From the IMG/VR virus record IMGVR_UViG_3300030107_007041, positions 1 to 30,423 of that record: 30,423 bases of DNA; one strand, written 5' to 3'. Numbering within the stretch: the stretch's first letter is position 1; every line of letters starts with the position of its first letter. The notes beneath the pieces were generated by a model. The model was not told where the DNA came from. It ran no database searches and worked only from the letters and a program-made list of their open reading frames with translations. This DNA comes from a virus. Shown here in pieces: positions 9,221 to 15,862 of this stretch. The translations under genes were made by a program, and so were the position numbers.

Positions 9221-9859
9221 ATGATTGATTTGCCTGTATATGAAACAAAGTTGCCCGTATTGAATAAAAAAATCAAATTCTCTCCCTTAACAGTAAAACA
9301 AGAAAAGAGCATAGGTGCTGCAAAACAGACTGGGGGCAACTCAGCCGCATTTACGACATTCTTGGAGATACTGAAGGAAAAAATAAACACTGATATAAGT
9401 AAATTGTCCGAACCCGATTTGATCCATTGTATACTTGAACTTCGTAAATTTTCTGTCGGAGAAAAATTCAAAACTACCTTTGTCTGTCCACACTCAAAAC
9501 AAAAGGTAACAAAAGAAGTTGATTGTAATTTAATTTCTATCAATGGAAAGAAAAGAGAATCTACCTTTAGTGAAATGGGATGTACGATCAAAGTAAAAAT
9601 ACCAAAGAAGCAAAAGGATCTATGGGGTGCAATAGATTTTATAGAAACCGCAAAAGAAAAGATTGATTTTTCAGATTTGACCGAAAGTCAGAAAGAGAAT
9701 CAATTTAATAATCTACCAATAAAAGTAAAGAATAAAATACAAGAAGAATTAAATAATCTTTTTCACTATGAATATGAATTGAATTATAAATCAGACAATA
9801 ATCACACCATAAAGGTTAGAAGCGCAGAGGATTTTTTTATCTTACTTTTTGTCATGTAA
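9221..9859 (+). CDS. Baseplate hub assembly chaperone, gp26/gp51 family (zero-frame product)
   Basis: The zero-frame product has 212 residues, close to T4 gp26 (208). It opens LPVYETKLPVLNKKIKFSPL, then VKQEKSIGAA, and continues with LRKFSVGEKFKTTFVCPHS, as in the T4 baseplate chaperone family (L-P-x-S-x-x-x-I-x-F-R-P-x-T-x-K-x-x-K near the N-terminus and L-R-x-x-S-V-G-E in the middle). In T4 these proteins help assemble the baseplate hub and are not major virion parts. The frame ends EDFFILLFVM, inside a region where the family usually continues. The missing continuation (FCHVNVINYYF and beyond) is present in the -1 frame and can be reached through a T7 slippery tract at 9832-9838. Confidence 0.75.
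   Translation: MIDLPVYETKLPVLNKKIKFSPLTVKQEKSIGAAKQTGGNSAAFTTFLEILKEKINTDISKLSEPDLIHCILELRKFSVGEKFKTTFVCPHSKQKVTKEVDCNLISINGKKRESTFSEMGCTIKVKIPKKQKDLWGAIDFIETAKEKIDFSDLTESQKENQFNNLPIKVKNKIQEELNNLFHYEYELNYKSDNNHTIKVRSAEDFFILLFVM
9832..9838 (+). promoter_or_regulatory. Putative -1 ribosomal frameshift site (T TTT TTT)
   Basis: Seven consecutive T residues are phased as T TTT TTT relative to the chaperone frame (codons at 9833 and 9836), which matches the X XXY YYZ rule for -1 slippage. Seven codons later the zero frame stops at 9857. The -1 frame runs open to a TGA at 10036. A homopolymer sequencing error is the main alternative. Confidence 0.6.
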
Positions 9860-10038
9860 ATGTAATCAACTATTATTTTATTAACTTTAAATTGATTCAT
9901 CAATATGGGTACAATTTAAGTGATCTTGAAAATATGATGCCATGGGAAAGGAAAATATATTTGACCCTACTCAATTCCCACATCAAAGAAGAGAATATGA
10001 AACGAGAACAAGAATTACTAAAAAGGAAATATAGATGA
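9838..10038 (+). CDS. C-terminal extension of the hub chaperone, read in the -1 frame
   Basis: After slippage on the T7 tract the frame reads YLTFCHVNVINYYFINFKL, then IHQYGYNLSDLENMMPWERK and IYLTLLNSHIKEENMKRE, ending at a TGA that overlaps the next start as ATGA. The frame has no ATG until 9934, and that ATG would give only about 34 residues, so the upstream conserved-looking half would not be made by separate initiation. The joined product would be about 272 residues, nearer T4 gp51 (249), whereas the unshifted product matches gp26 in length. The S-x-L-E-x-M-M-P-W-E-R-x-I-Y block is what I recall as the family's C-terminal signature. Confidence 0.6.
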   Translation, partial: YLTFCHVNVINYYFINFKLIHQYGYNLSDLENMMPWERKIYLTLLNSHIKEENMKREQELLKRKYR

Positions 10039-10751
10039 CAGAAGAAAATGACAAATTTGATGAAGAAAATTTAGACAAAGACATATATTCTGATGACATC
10101 GAATTTACTCCCGCCGAAGAAAATATTGATAATCTAGAAGAAGAACTGGAAAAGGATGAAGTTTATCTAGAAGACTCAAATAAGGTAGAAAAAACAGATC
10201 CCCAAAATGTATCTTTTGGTATAGAAGAACCAATCACAAATACGCCAGATTTCACTTCAGAAGATGAGGTAATGATTGGTATGGAAGATACAAATATTGG
10301 AGATATCTCTGAGCCTGATGAAGAGTACACTTCAATAAATCTATTAGAAGACTCATTAACTAGCGATCTGGATAGAACAGATTTATTCTCTACGACAGAA
10401 AATTATGTTGTTGATGAAGAAACCAGTTCACCCCAATTCACATCAGAACTTGATGAAAAGGATGTGGAGAGTATGGTAATTCCGCAGATGGGTCTTGCAC
10501 AGACAGCGAAAATTTCCGCCGACGCTGCTGCACTAGAAGTTCAGCCACCAGATGAACCGGGAAAAGTAGTGCAAAGAACTGATGGCGAATTACAACAAGC
10601 CGCAGCAAATCTTGCTGGTTATCAACCCCAAACAGAAAAGTTGCCCTCTAACTCAAATGGGTTAGGGGCAACTCCTCGTCCTTCTCAGGCGCTTAATCGA
10701 ATCAAGACTTTGGCGGGTGAACTGAAGAACACTCGCTTTGGTTTTGGTTGA
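10035..10751 (+). CDS. Acidic, probably disordered protein of unknown function
   Basis: The product has 238 residues. The first 150 are dominated by Asp, Glu, Asn, Ser and Thr with no clear hydrophobic core, and the C-terminal 60 turn to Gln, Ala, Pro and a short basic end (NRIKTLAGELKNTRFGFG). I do not recognise a family. Its start overlaps the stop of the frameshifted chaperone reading frame (ATGA), and AAGGA lies eight bases upstream, so it belongs to the gp4-gp54-chaperone operon and may be a late structural or assembly factor. It ends base to base against the convergent gp32 gene, with no room for a conventional terminator between them. Confidence 0.75.
   Translation: MTEENDKFDEENLDKDIYSDDIEFTPAEENIDNLEEELEKDEVYLEDSNKVEKTDPQNVSFGIEEPITNTPDFTSEDEVMIGMEDTNIGDISEPDEEYTSINLLEDSLTSDLDRTDLFSTTENYVVDEETSSPQFTSELDEKDVESMVIPQMGLAQTAKISADAAALEVQPPDEPGKVVQRTDGELQQAAANLAGYQPQTEKLPSNSNGLGATPRPSQALNRIKTLAGELKNTRFGFG
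10641..10671 (+). repeat. Hairpin inside the 3' end of the acidic protein gene
   Basis: TTGCCC(T)CTAAC and GTTAGGGGCAA can pair across a short loop with one unpaired base. No U-tract follows, so it is not a standard terminator. It could limit read-through into the convergent gp32 gene 80 bases away. Confidence 0.3.
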
Positions 10752-11621
10752 TTACTCCTGTGAGAGCTTCTGGAAATAATCCAGAGTATCGGTTTCTTCA
10801 GAAATCTCTGGTGTCACCTTCGAGGGTTCTGGATCAAGAGAGACGTTCTCTGCGGTGTCCTTGGGGACATCGGTATAACGAATGTCATCACCAATAACGG
10901 TATTCAGACGCTCCTTGAGTTCGTCGTATGATTTGAAGTTAGAAGGATCAGTAAACGGCTTAAGCGGGTACTGCTTCTTCCAGAGTTCTTCGAGTTGAGC
11001 GTCATCGCCATCAAACAGAGGACTGAGCGAATCAAACTCAGACTTGTCGTAGTTGATGAAGCCAGCAACCTTACGAACCTTCAACTTGAAGTTTGCGCCA
11101 GTCCAGAAATTGAATGGCTCAATTGCTTCTTCATCTGCAAACTCCGGTTCCATGGCTTCCTGAATCTTATCGAAGATTCTCTTACCAAACTTGTAGAGGA
11201 AAACCTTACCCTCATTCTGCGGATTTGCAGGATCGCTAATCACGAGAATATTGGAGATGTACTGGAGCTTGCGCTTACGAGCACGAGCGATATCCTTGTC
11301 ACTCTCAAGTCCACTGTTCCAGAGTTCAGAGTTCATCTCTGAAACAGGATCCTTTTCACCAAGTGTGGTTCGGGAGTTCTCGATGAACCAACCACCCTTA
11401 GCTTGGAATGCGTGGGAGTAGAGCTTTGCCCAAGGAAGCTCCTCATTTGGAGGGGCCGGAAGAAAACGAATCACAGCATAACCATTACTGGACTTGTCCA
11501 GTTCTGGCTTCCAGAAGCGATCATCCTTGTACGAGTCCTTGCTACCCGAACTCTCCTGAATCTTCTTCGAGAGTTCATCAAGACTGGTCTTTGACCTACG
11601 TTTAAAATCTGAAAAATCCAT
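10752..11621 (-). CDS. 32: Single-stranded DNA-binding protein gp32
   Basis: The 289-residue product follows T4 gp32: a basic N-terminal segment (MDFSDFKRRSKTSLDELSKK, the LAST-like cooperativity motif), the core GYAVIRFLPAPPNEELPWAK, KLQYISNILVISDP and NEGKVFLYKFGKRIFDKI, then WTGANFKLKVRKVAGFINYD, and an acidic tail (DTLDYFQKLSQE) that in T4 binds partner proteins. It coats ssDNA in replication, recombination and repair. T4 gp32 holds zinc with one His and three Cys; here the stretch after GGWFIENS has no cysteine, and the whole protein lacks Cys, so the zinc site is gone. Codons are visibly more GC-rich than in the tail genes, in keeping with high expression. Confidence 0.95.
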   Translation of the reverse strand: MDFSDFKRRSKTSLDELSKKIQESSGSKDSYKDDRFWKPELDKSSNGYAVIRFLPAPPNEELPWAKLYSHAFQAKGGWFIENSRTTLGEKDPVSEMNSELWNSGLESDKDIARARKRKLQYISNILVISDPANPQNEGKVFLYKFGKRIFDKIQEAMEPEFADEEAIEPFNFWTGANFKLKVRKVAGFINYDKSEFDSLSPLFDGDDAQLEELWKKQYPLKPFTDPSNFKSYDELKERLNTVIGDDIRYTDVPKDTAENVSLDPEPSKVTPEISEETDTLDYFQKLSQE

Positions 11622-11635
11622 ACTACTATCCTTTC

Positions 11636-11679
11636 CCGAGGAACTACCTCGGACTAAATTTCACAGGGAACTCCCCTGT
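11636..11679 (-). promoter_or_regulatory. Tandem twin hairpins in the gp32 leader (candidate translational operator)
   Basis: On the minus strand, two hairpins precede the gp32 ribosome site. The first is ACAGGG-loop GAGTT-CCCTGT (11679-11663); the second is CCGAGG-loop TAGTT-CCTCGG (11652-11636). Both have a 6-bp stem and a 5-nt loop ending AGTT, but the stem sequences differ. The second ends about one base before GAAAGGATAG, the likely Shine-Dalgarno. T4 gp32 represses its own mRNA by binding a structured leader, so this pair could serve the same purpose. Confidence 0.5.
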
Positions 11680-11681
11680 AC

Positions 11682-11921
11682 TTAAATTGGTAATTTATTT
11701 TTTGGTTTCGGAAGGAGATTGAGATCTTGTCCTTCCATTCGGATTTTTTCTACTAGAGGTTTAGATAGTGATTTTGCCACTATCGCGGGTTCGATGTCGT
11801 ATTGTTCACACAATAATATCACGGCATCGATGTAATCTCCACCCTTTTTCTCGATATATTTTTCGACTTCTCTAGAGAAATTTTTCTTTTGTTCTTCGTT
11901 GAGTATCACTTGTTTCTCCAC
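11682..11921 (-). CDS. 33: Late transcription co-activator gp33-like
   Basis: The product has 79 residues against 112 in T4. The central YIDAVILLCEQYDIEP, then AKSLSKPLVEKIRMEGQDLN and LLP, aligns by pattern with the T4 gp33 segment YLEATTAFLEENSIP, FIPSGIIEKIQSEAIDENLL. This is the part that binds the RNA polymerase flap. T4 gp33 bridges polymerase and the gp45 clamp at late promoters using a hydrophobic C-terminal tail; here the C-terminus (PKPKNKLPI) lacks an obvious DFLL-type clamp motif. The start is a GTG at 11921, with an out-of-frame ATG two bases upstream and no clear Shine-Dalgarno. Adjacency to gp32 mirrors T4, where only gene 59 lies between them. Confidence 0.65.
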   Translation of the reverse strand: MEKQVILNEEQKKNFSREVEKYIEKKGGDYIDAVILLCEQYDIEPAIVAKSLSKPLVEKIRMEGQDLNLLPKPKNKLPI

Positions 11922-11936
11922 ATAAATATTATACTT

Positions 11937-11944
11937 TATTTATA
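11937..11944 (-). promoter_or_regulatory. T4-type late promoter (TATAAATA) for gp33-gp32
   Basis: An exact TATAAATA lies on the minus strand 15 bases upstream of the gp33 start. The expected transcription start would leave a leader of only about ten bases, so gp33 may be nearly leaderless. Confidence 0.6.
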
Positions 11945-11991
11945 CTCCATGTCAAATGCTTATATATAAAATAGCACTCTAGGAGAACAAA

Positions 11992-12960
11992 ATGCCTGAT
12001 ACTACAGACAATATTATCGTGCAAACTGTAGGCACAACAGCCAGCATAGCCACCGACTATGGAACAAGTGGTGTTGGTGTAGGAACCGCACACCTACCCC
12101 TCAATAAGATGATTTACGGCAATTCTGGTGAAGCCGTAAGAGTTTCCACAGATAATCCCCTACCCATCACCGTATCTGGTAGTGATGTGGCAATTACTGT
12201 AAGTGGCAATATCGGAAACTCCGGTCCGCTTGGAGTGCAGAACTACATTGATGCAGACGGGGATATACAATATATTGCCGTAGCCGGATCAACAGCAGGA
12301 GCAGCAATTGGTGTTACTGGTTCTATTGAAATAACATCAGCAAATAACCCATTAAGAATTACTGGTGGTAGAAGACTCAATCATCTCACAGATTCAATCG
12401 AAGCAACTGGTTCGGTAACTATCGGTGATTCGTTCAGTGGAATAACAGGTGCCGCCGTCGGCGTTTATTCGGGTGTTGAAGGTAAAGCAATCGGTGCATC
12501 TGGTGATGCACTTAAAGTTTCGGTGATGGACGCTGATATTACTGCCACTGTATCATTATCAGCAACAGTTGGTGTAACAAATGGAGGAAGTAATGGTACA
12601 CTAAAGGTTGAAGGTGTTGCTGACGGAGTTGTGGTTCCAGTTAGTGATTCTACTGTAGTATCTAAATTGGATACAGTAACTCTCAGTCAAATAAATCAAC
12701 CTACTGGAATAACGGCAGGAATTTTCTACGTAACATCAACATCGAAACAACTACCACATCATGGAATGAGTTCTGGTGTTAATATACGAGCAACAAGCAA
12801 TAATACAGCAGCAATTTATATTGGAGCTGGCTTTACCATAGGGACTGATGGATATCCAATGTCTGCTGGTGAATCATTATTCATTGAATGTAATAACCTA
12901 AACCTGCTATATGCTATTGGCGGAGCAACGGGACAATCATTAAATTATCTGGCGTCGTAA
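11992..12960 (+). CDS. Virion surface/fibre-type structural protein
   Basis: The product has 322 residues of low-charge, Gly/Ser/Thr/Val-rich beta sequence with recurring short strands such as PLPITVSGS, DVAITVSGN and ATVSLSATV. The C-terminal 70 residues (GVNIRATSNNTAAIYIGAG, then GYPMSAGESLFIECNNLN and YAIGG) form a small beta-sandwich pattern I associate with domains at the ends of phage tail-fibre and decoration proteins. A TAGGAG Shine-Dalgarno sits 7 bases before the ATG, and a TATATAAAA late-promoter-like box lies about 25 bases upstream. It begins a two-gene plus-strand unit with the next gene (3-base gap). Exact position on the virion cannot be told from sequence. Confidence 0.6.
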   Translation: MPDTTDNIIVQTVGTTASIATDYGTSGVGVGTAHLPLNKMIYGNSGEAVRVSTDNPLPITVSGSDVAITVSGNIGNSGPLGVQNYIDADGDIQYIAVAGSTAGAAIGVTGSIEITSANNPLRITGGRRLNHLTDSIEATGSVTIGDSFSGITGAAVGVYSGVEGKAIGASGDALKVSVMDADITATVSLSATVGVTNGGSNGTLKVEGVADGVVVPVSDSTVVSKLDTVTLSQINQPTGITAGIFYVTSTSKQLPHHGMSSGVNIRATSNNTAAIYIGAGFTIGTDGYPMSAGESLFIECNNLNLLYAIGGATGQSLNYLAS

Positions 12961-12963
12961 CGT

Positions 12964-14112
12964 ATGAGCAATGTACTTGGAGACGATCCCGACTTCTTTA
13001 TCCTAGATCTAGGAACTGCTGATTTTTATGGTCTACAGTTTGTAGATACAGATGAAGAACTAATCCTATTAAATGAAAAGCTCCGATCCATCCCCAACAT
13101 ATTAATAGAAGGATCAAAAATGATCCTTGATTATAGTGATATTTCTGATTCTAGGGATAAAGAAACTATCGATACGACATTTAAATCAATGTCTGTCAAT
13201 GATGGCTTTACATTATCAAACGCAATTTATAATGACATAACAAGAGATTATGCAGCGGATTTAGCTGCATCTTGCACACTAGCAAGCTACGAAGACTATA
13301 AGATAATTGCTAGTGATTGTACCATTGGAAGCACAGCAGGATTAGATTATTATCTACGAGAGTATTTTGAGACAGTACCTCAAATAACAACTTCGGCCAC
13401 ATTAACAGGTGGAACAGGAACAAACAAAGTAATAAACTATACCACGGGAACAGATACAAGTTTCATTTCCAATAATTTTTCTCAATCCGATTACATTGAT
13501 TTTGCTACCACAGAGAATACGGGTAGGTGGACAATAGACACCATAGAAACCGATAGCTCAGGAAGAGAAATTGTATCTTTAATTGGTGCAAGTATTAAAG
13601 AAGAAAATTTAAAAGGAACGAAGGTTACTGCTACCCATTCCCGAAAAGTGTATTTAAGTGATGGAAGTAGATATGACCTAGGCGAAATCACAACTTTTGT
13701 TGTAGATTTAAAAGACATCGATGGCAAAAATTACTTTACCATCGATGGTGTTCCTCAGAAGAACTTGGTTCTTTTTAGGGGAAATATGTATGTCTTTATT
13801 GAAAATGCTTACCCAGAACACAGATTAGGTTTTTCTACCACCCCTGACGGAGTTTGGAGTGGAGGCTCAGAATTTTCAAATGTTGGTCTATACCAAGTAA
13901 TTGACAGTTCCGTTGGTAAGAGAATAACGATCATGATTCCGAATAATACGTTCAATGATACCATTTACTATTATTGTGGGCAACATGCTGGAATGGGTGC
14001 ATCAATCAGATCATCTGGTGGATACACATATGGAACATCACCAACGTTAAATACATACAGTTCCTCTTTGGACTTTGGAACTGGAAGTGGCGTTTTAGGC
14101 ACCAATTATTAA
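12964..14112 (+). CDS. Virion structural protein with a C-terminal cupredoxin-like domain
   Basis: The product has 382 residues. The first 260 are unassigned mixed sequence. The C-terminal domain (LVLFRGNMYVFIENAYPEHR, then LGFSTTPDG and IYYYCGQHAGMGASI) has the arrangement of a type 1 copper protein: His286, followed about 50 residues later by Cys338-x2-His341-x2-Met344 on a loop after an aromatic strand. Proteins with a YxC-x2-H-x-GMG ending occur in marine T4-like phages as structural proteins (from memory). All four ligand positions are kept here, so metal binding is plausible. The stop overlaps the convergent gene's stop (TTAA). It probably acts on the outside of the virion together with the preceding fibre-like protein. 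Confidence 0.6.
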   Translation: MSNVLGDDPDFFILDLGTADFYGLQFVDTDEELILLNEKLRSIPNILIEGSKMILDYSDISDSRDKETIDTTFKSMSVNDGFTLSNAIYNDITRDYAADLAASCTLASYEDYKIIASDCTIGSTAGLDYYLREYFETVPQITTSATLTGGTGTNKVINYTTGTDTSFISNNFSQSDYIDFATTENTGRWTIDTIETDSSGREIVSLIGASIKEENLKGTKVTATHSRKVYLSDGSRYDLGEITTFVVDLKDIDGKNYFTIDGVPQKNLVLFRGNMYVFIENAYPEHRLGFSTTPDGVWSGGSEFSNVGLYQVIDSSVGKRITIMIPNNTFNDTIYYYCGQHAGMGASIRSSGGYTYGTSPTLNTYSSSLDFGTGSGVLGTNY

Positions 14113-14489
14113 TTTTTACCTTTTCTTTTACCTCGCTTACCAGAAGCCCTAAGTTTTCTGGTATCATTTTTGTCTGCGAGTTTAACGATAAAATTACCAT
14201 TAAAGAAAAATACCTTTGCTTCAATTCCCTTTGACGCGAGTTCTTCTTCGATGATTACACGAATAACATCAACTCTGGATTCACGGTCTTGTGAAAATCC
14301 TCTAGAGCCTTTTCTTCGTTCACCATCTCGTCTTCCCCTTTGACCTCTGTTATCACCTCGAAGTTGAAAATCGGGTGCGTTGTTGAATCGTGGGGGATCG
14401 GTGATGATGTCATTCACTGGGTACACGACATAACCGGGTGAAGAAAGTTCTGCTACGAGTGAAAGAATCATGGTGGCTAATAAATTCAT
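14109..14489 (-). CDS. Small basic protein with a signal peptide-like N-terminus, unknown
   Basis: The product has 126 residues. It begins with a hydrophobic stretch (MNLLATMILSLVAELSSPG) that looks like a weak signal peptide, followed by an Arg/Gly-rich region (residues about 48-70) and a compact C-terminal part with VDVIRVIIEEELASKGIEAK and VFFFNGNFIVKLADK, ending in a run of Lys and Arg. I do not recognise the family. AAGGAG lies 6 bases before the ATG. It follows a PEP-CTERM-like secreted gene with a 25-base gap, so the two are probably co-transcribed. The Arg-rich section could bind nucleic acid or a negatively charged surface. Confidence 0.65.
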   Translation of the reverse strand: MNLLATMILSLVAELSSPGYVVYPVNDIITDPPRFNNAPDFQLRGDNRGQRGRRDGERRKGSRGFSQDRESRVDVIRVIIEEELASKGIEAKVFFFNGNFIVKLADKNDTRKLRASGKRGKRKGKN

Positions 14490-14514
14490 AAGAATCTCCT
14501 TTTCTTATGAGTAT

Positions 14515-14931
14515 TTAGCGTCTTCTACGTCTCATAGCAAAACCCAATCCACCTAAGACACCGAGAGTCGCTGGTCCGGGAATCTCTATTGGCTTAATGG
14601 TTGTGAAGTTGTGAAAGTTTCCATCATAATCAGAGAATAGGAAACCATAAGTTTCCTCAAAACCAAGTCCATTACCGAAGACTGTGAACGCTTTCCATTC
14701 ACCGGGATCAATTTCGTAGTCATGAACAAAAGAACCAAATACTTCCGTGTATGTTAACCCATACAGAGAATCCTCATCTAGACGAATTCCATATCGAAAC
14801 TTATCAAATTCTTCCCAATATGAAACCCTAAAACGTCCGGACCAATTGTCAGTTTCAAAATATTGAACATCAACATAGTCTGGTGGTGCAATACTGGAAA
14901 GAATGCTGGCTGTAATCATAGCTGAAATCAT
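14515..14931 (-). CDS. Secreted protein with a PEP-CTERM-like sorting tail
   Basis: The product has 138 residues. The N-terminus (MISAMITASILSSIAPPD) resembles a signal peptide. The middle is aromatic and acidic beta sequence. The C-terminus reads IPGPATLGVLGGLGFAM followed by five arginines: a Pro-x-Pro turn, a Gly/Leu-rich membrane stretch, then a basic cluster. That is the three-part layout of PEP-CTERM sorting signals, which host exosortases use to anchor exported proteins; variants with PGP or PAP in place of PEP are common in Planctomycetes. GAAAGG lies 6 bases before the ATG. Such a signal in a phage protein implies use of the host's export and sorting system. Function of the body is unknown. 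Confidence 0.7.
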   Translation of the reverse strand: MISAMITASILSSIAPPDYVDVQYFETDNWSGRFRVSYWEEFDKFRYGIRLDEDSLYGLTYTEVFGSFVHDYEIDPGEWKAFTVFGNGLGFEETYGFLFSDYDGNFHNFTTIKPIEIPGPATLGVLGGLGFAMRRRRR

Positions 14932-14958
14932 AAATTACCTTTCTCAAAATGTTAAAAA

Positions 14959-15032
14959 TAGCTCCGGTGGGATTCGAACCCACACTGTACGGATTTTAAG
15001 TCCGTTGCCTCTGCCTGTTGGGCTACGGAGCC
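14959..15032 (-). tRNA. tRNA with anticodon UAA (Leu, codon UUA)
   Basis: Reading the minus strand, GGCTCCG pairs with CGGAGCT (ending in a G1-U72 wobble) with discriminator A73. The anticodon arm is ACGGA-CTTAAAA-TCCGT (anticodon TAA) and the T arm is GTGGG-TTCGAAT-CCCAC. The variable loop is only 5 nt, whereas bacterial leucine tRNAs normally carry a long arm. CCA is not encoded. Confidence 0.88.
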
Positions 15033-15040
15033 ATGCGTAT

Positions 15041-15068
15041 ATTATACCATGAAACTCCGTAAAATCAA
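15041..15068 (-). promoter_or_regulatory. Sigma-70-like promoter for tRNA-Leu
   Basis: TTGATT (15068-15063), a 16-bp spacer and TATAAT (15046-15041) place the expected start one or two bases before the tRNA 5' end. The -35 lies just downstream of the previous gene's stop. Confidence 0.6.
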
Positions 15069-15069
15069 T

Positions 15070-15276
15070 CTATTCGGTAAGAAATTCACCTTCATAATCA
15101 ACATTATCCTGAATAAATGTACTAAGTGCATCAGGAGATGCCCACCCTTTGGTGCCATTTTCATATTTAACTTCGATGAGTTGATTGCCTTCTTTATCGA
15201 CTTTAGTTGCAATGACTGTTGCTTTTTTCTTTGTAGGAACGTGAATTACTTCTTCCATTAACATGAATTGTTTCAT
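15070..15276 (-). CDS. Small SH3-like barrel protein, unknown function
   Basis: The product has 68 residues. Alternating hydrophobic strands (VIHVPTKKKATVIATKVD, then QLIEVKYENGTKGWASPDAL) suggest a five-stranded SH3/Tudor-like barrel, with the WAS-x-D-x-L end often seen in such small phage proteins. The start overlaps the deaminase stop as TAATG, so it is translationally coupled to that gene. I cannot assign a function; RNA or protein binding would be usual for this fold. A tRNA-Leu promoter begins 2 bases after its stop codon. Confidence 0.7.
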   Translation of the reverse strand: MKQFMLMEEVIHVPTKKKATVIATKVDKEGNQLIEVKYENGTKGWASPDALSTFIQDNVDYEGEFLTE

Positions 15277-15644
15277 TAGTATTCCAACCTTTCGTAACCC
15301 TCTCGGGTTGTGTAGTAAATTTTATCAAACATCAATTTGCACCACGGACAACAGAGAGAACAAGGATGAGATAAACGCAAATCACCAAACCTGTTAAACC
15401 TAAAGTTGACCAATTCAAGATTCTTTCTTTCTTTGCATCTGAGTAATGCGTCCAATTCCGAATGAACTTCATCATATCTATATCCAATCTTCTTTGCTTG
15501 TGGATGAGACTTGAGTTGATTCGTGCCTATTGCAATAACATTATTACGAACCAGAATCAACGAAACATGTTTCTTTTGTCTCGTACTCTGGAGAGCATAA
15601 GGTAGTGCAATCTCTGCAAGTTTATCGAATTTACGTTGGTTCAT
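15276..15644 (-). CDS. Zinc-dependent deaminase-fold protein (cytidine/dCMP deaminase superfamily)
   Basis: The product has 122 residues. Residues 61-63 (His-Ser-Glu in YDEVHSELDAL) and 94-98 (Pro-Cys-Ser-Leu-Cys) give the H-x-E ... P-C-x-x-C zinc and proton-shuttle motif of the CDA superfamily. The strand before it (VSLILVRNNVIAIGTNQLKS) and the helix placement fit the fold. Substrate is unknown: free dCMP for nucleotide supply, or a base in RNA or DNA. Two more cysteines (CCPWC) follow the zinc motif. The ATG is only 7 bases beyond the 3' end of tRNA-Arg and has no clear Shine-Dalgarno, so its messenger probably depends on tRNA processing. Confidence 0.68.
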   Translation of the reverse strand: MNQRKFDKLAEIALPYALQSTRQKKHVSLILVRNNVIAIGTNQLKSHPQAKKIGYRYDEVHSELDALLRCKERKNLELVNFRFNRFGDLRLSHPCSLCCPWCKLMFDKIYYTTREGYERLEY

Positions 15645-15651
15645 AGTATAA

Positions 15652-15725
15652 CACGGGCGGAAAGACTCGAACTTTCGACCTGCGGATTAGAAGTCCGCTG
15701 CTCTATCCAACTGAGCTACGCCCGC
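15652..15725 (-). tRNA. tRNA-Arg (anticodon UCU)
   Basis: GCGGGCG pairs with CGCCCGT (G1-U72 wobble), D arm TAGCTCAGTTGGATAGAGC, anticodon arm GCGGA-CTTCTAA-TCCGC (anticodon TCT, codon AGA), T arm AAAG-TTCGAGT-CTTT. Discriminator is G. CCA is not encoded. AGA codons are frequent in the surrounding AT-rich genes. Confidence 0.92.
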
Positions 15726-15731
15726 AGAAAG

Positions 15732-15848
15732 TCAATTCTTTCGGCCGCTTCTACGCTCTCCATACTTATTCTTCTTTGACCGACGAGGCTTTCCAGCCTT
15801 TCGTCCACGAAAATCTGATGATGATCCAACACCGCGAGACTTAGCCAT
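15732..15848 (-). CDS. 38-residue basic protein, unknown
   Basis: ATG at 15848, TGA at 15734-15732. The peptide starts MAKSRGVGSSSDFRGRK and continues with AGKPRRSKKNKYGERRSGRK; about 40 percent of residues are Lys or Arg and there is no hydrophobic core. AAAGGG lies 7-8 bases before the ATG. The gene fits exactly between the LSm-like gene and tRNA-Arg, in an unbroken minus-strand run, which supports it being real. A nucleic-acid-binding or virion DNA-condensing role is possible by composition only. I do not recognise the family. Confidence 0.6.
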   Translation of the reverse strand: MAKSRGVGSSSDFRGRKAGKPRRSKKNKYGERRSGRKN

Positions 15849-15862
15849 TATATAACCCTTTC

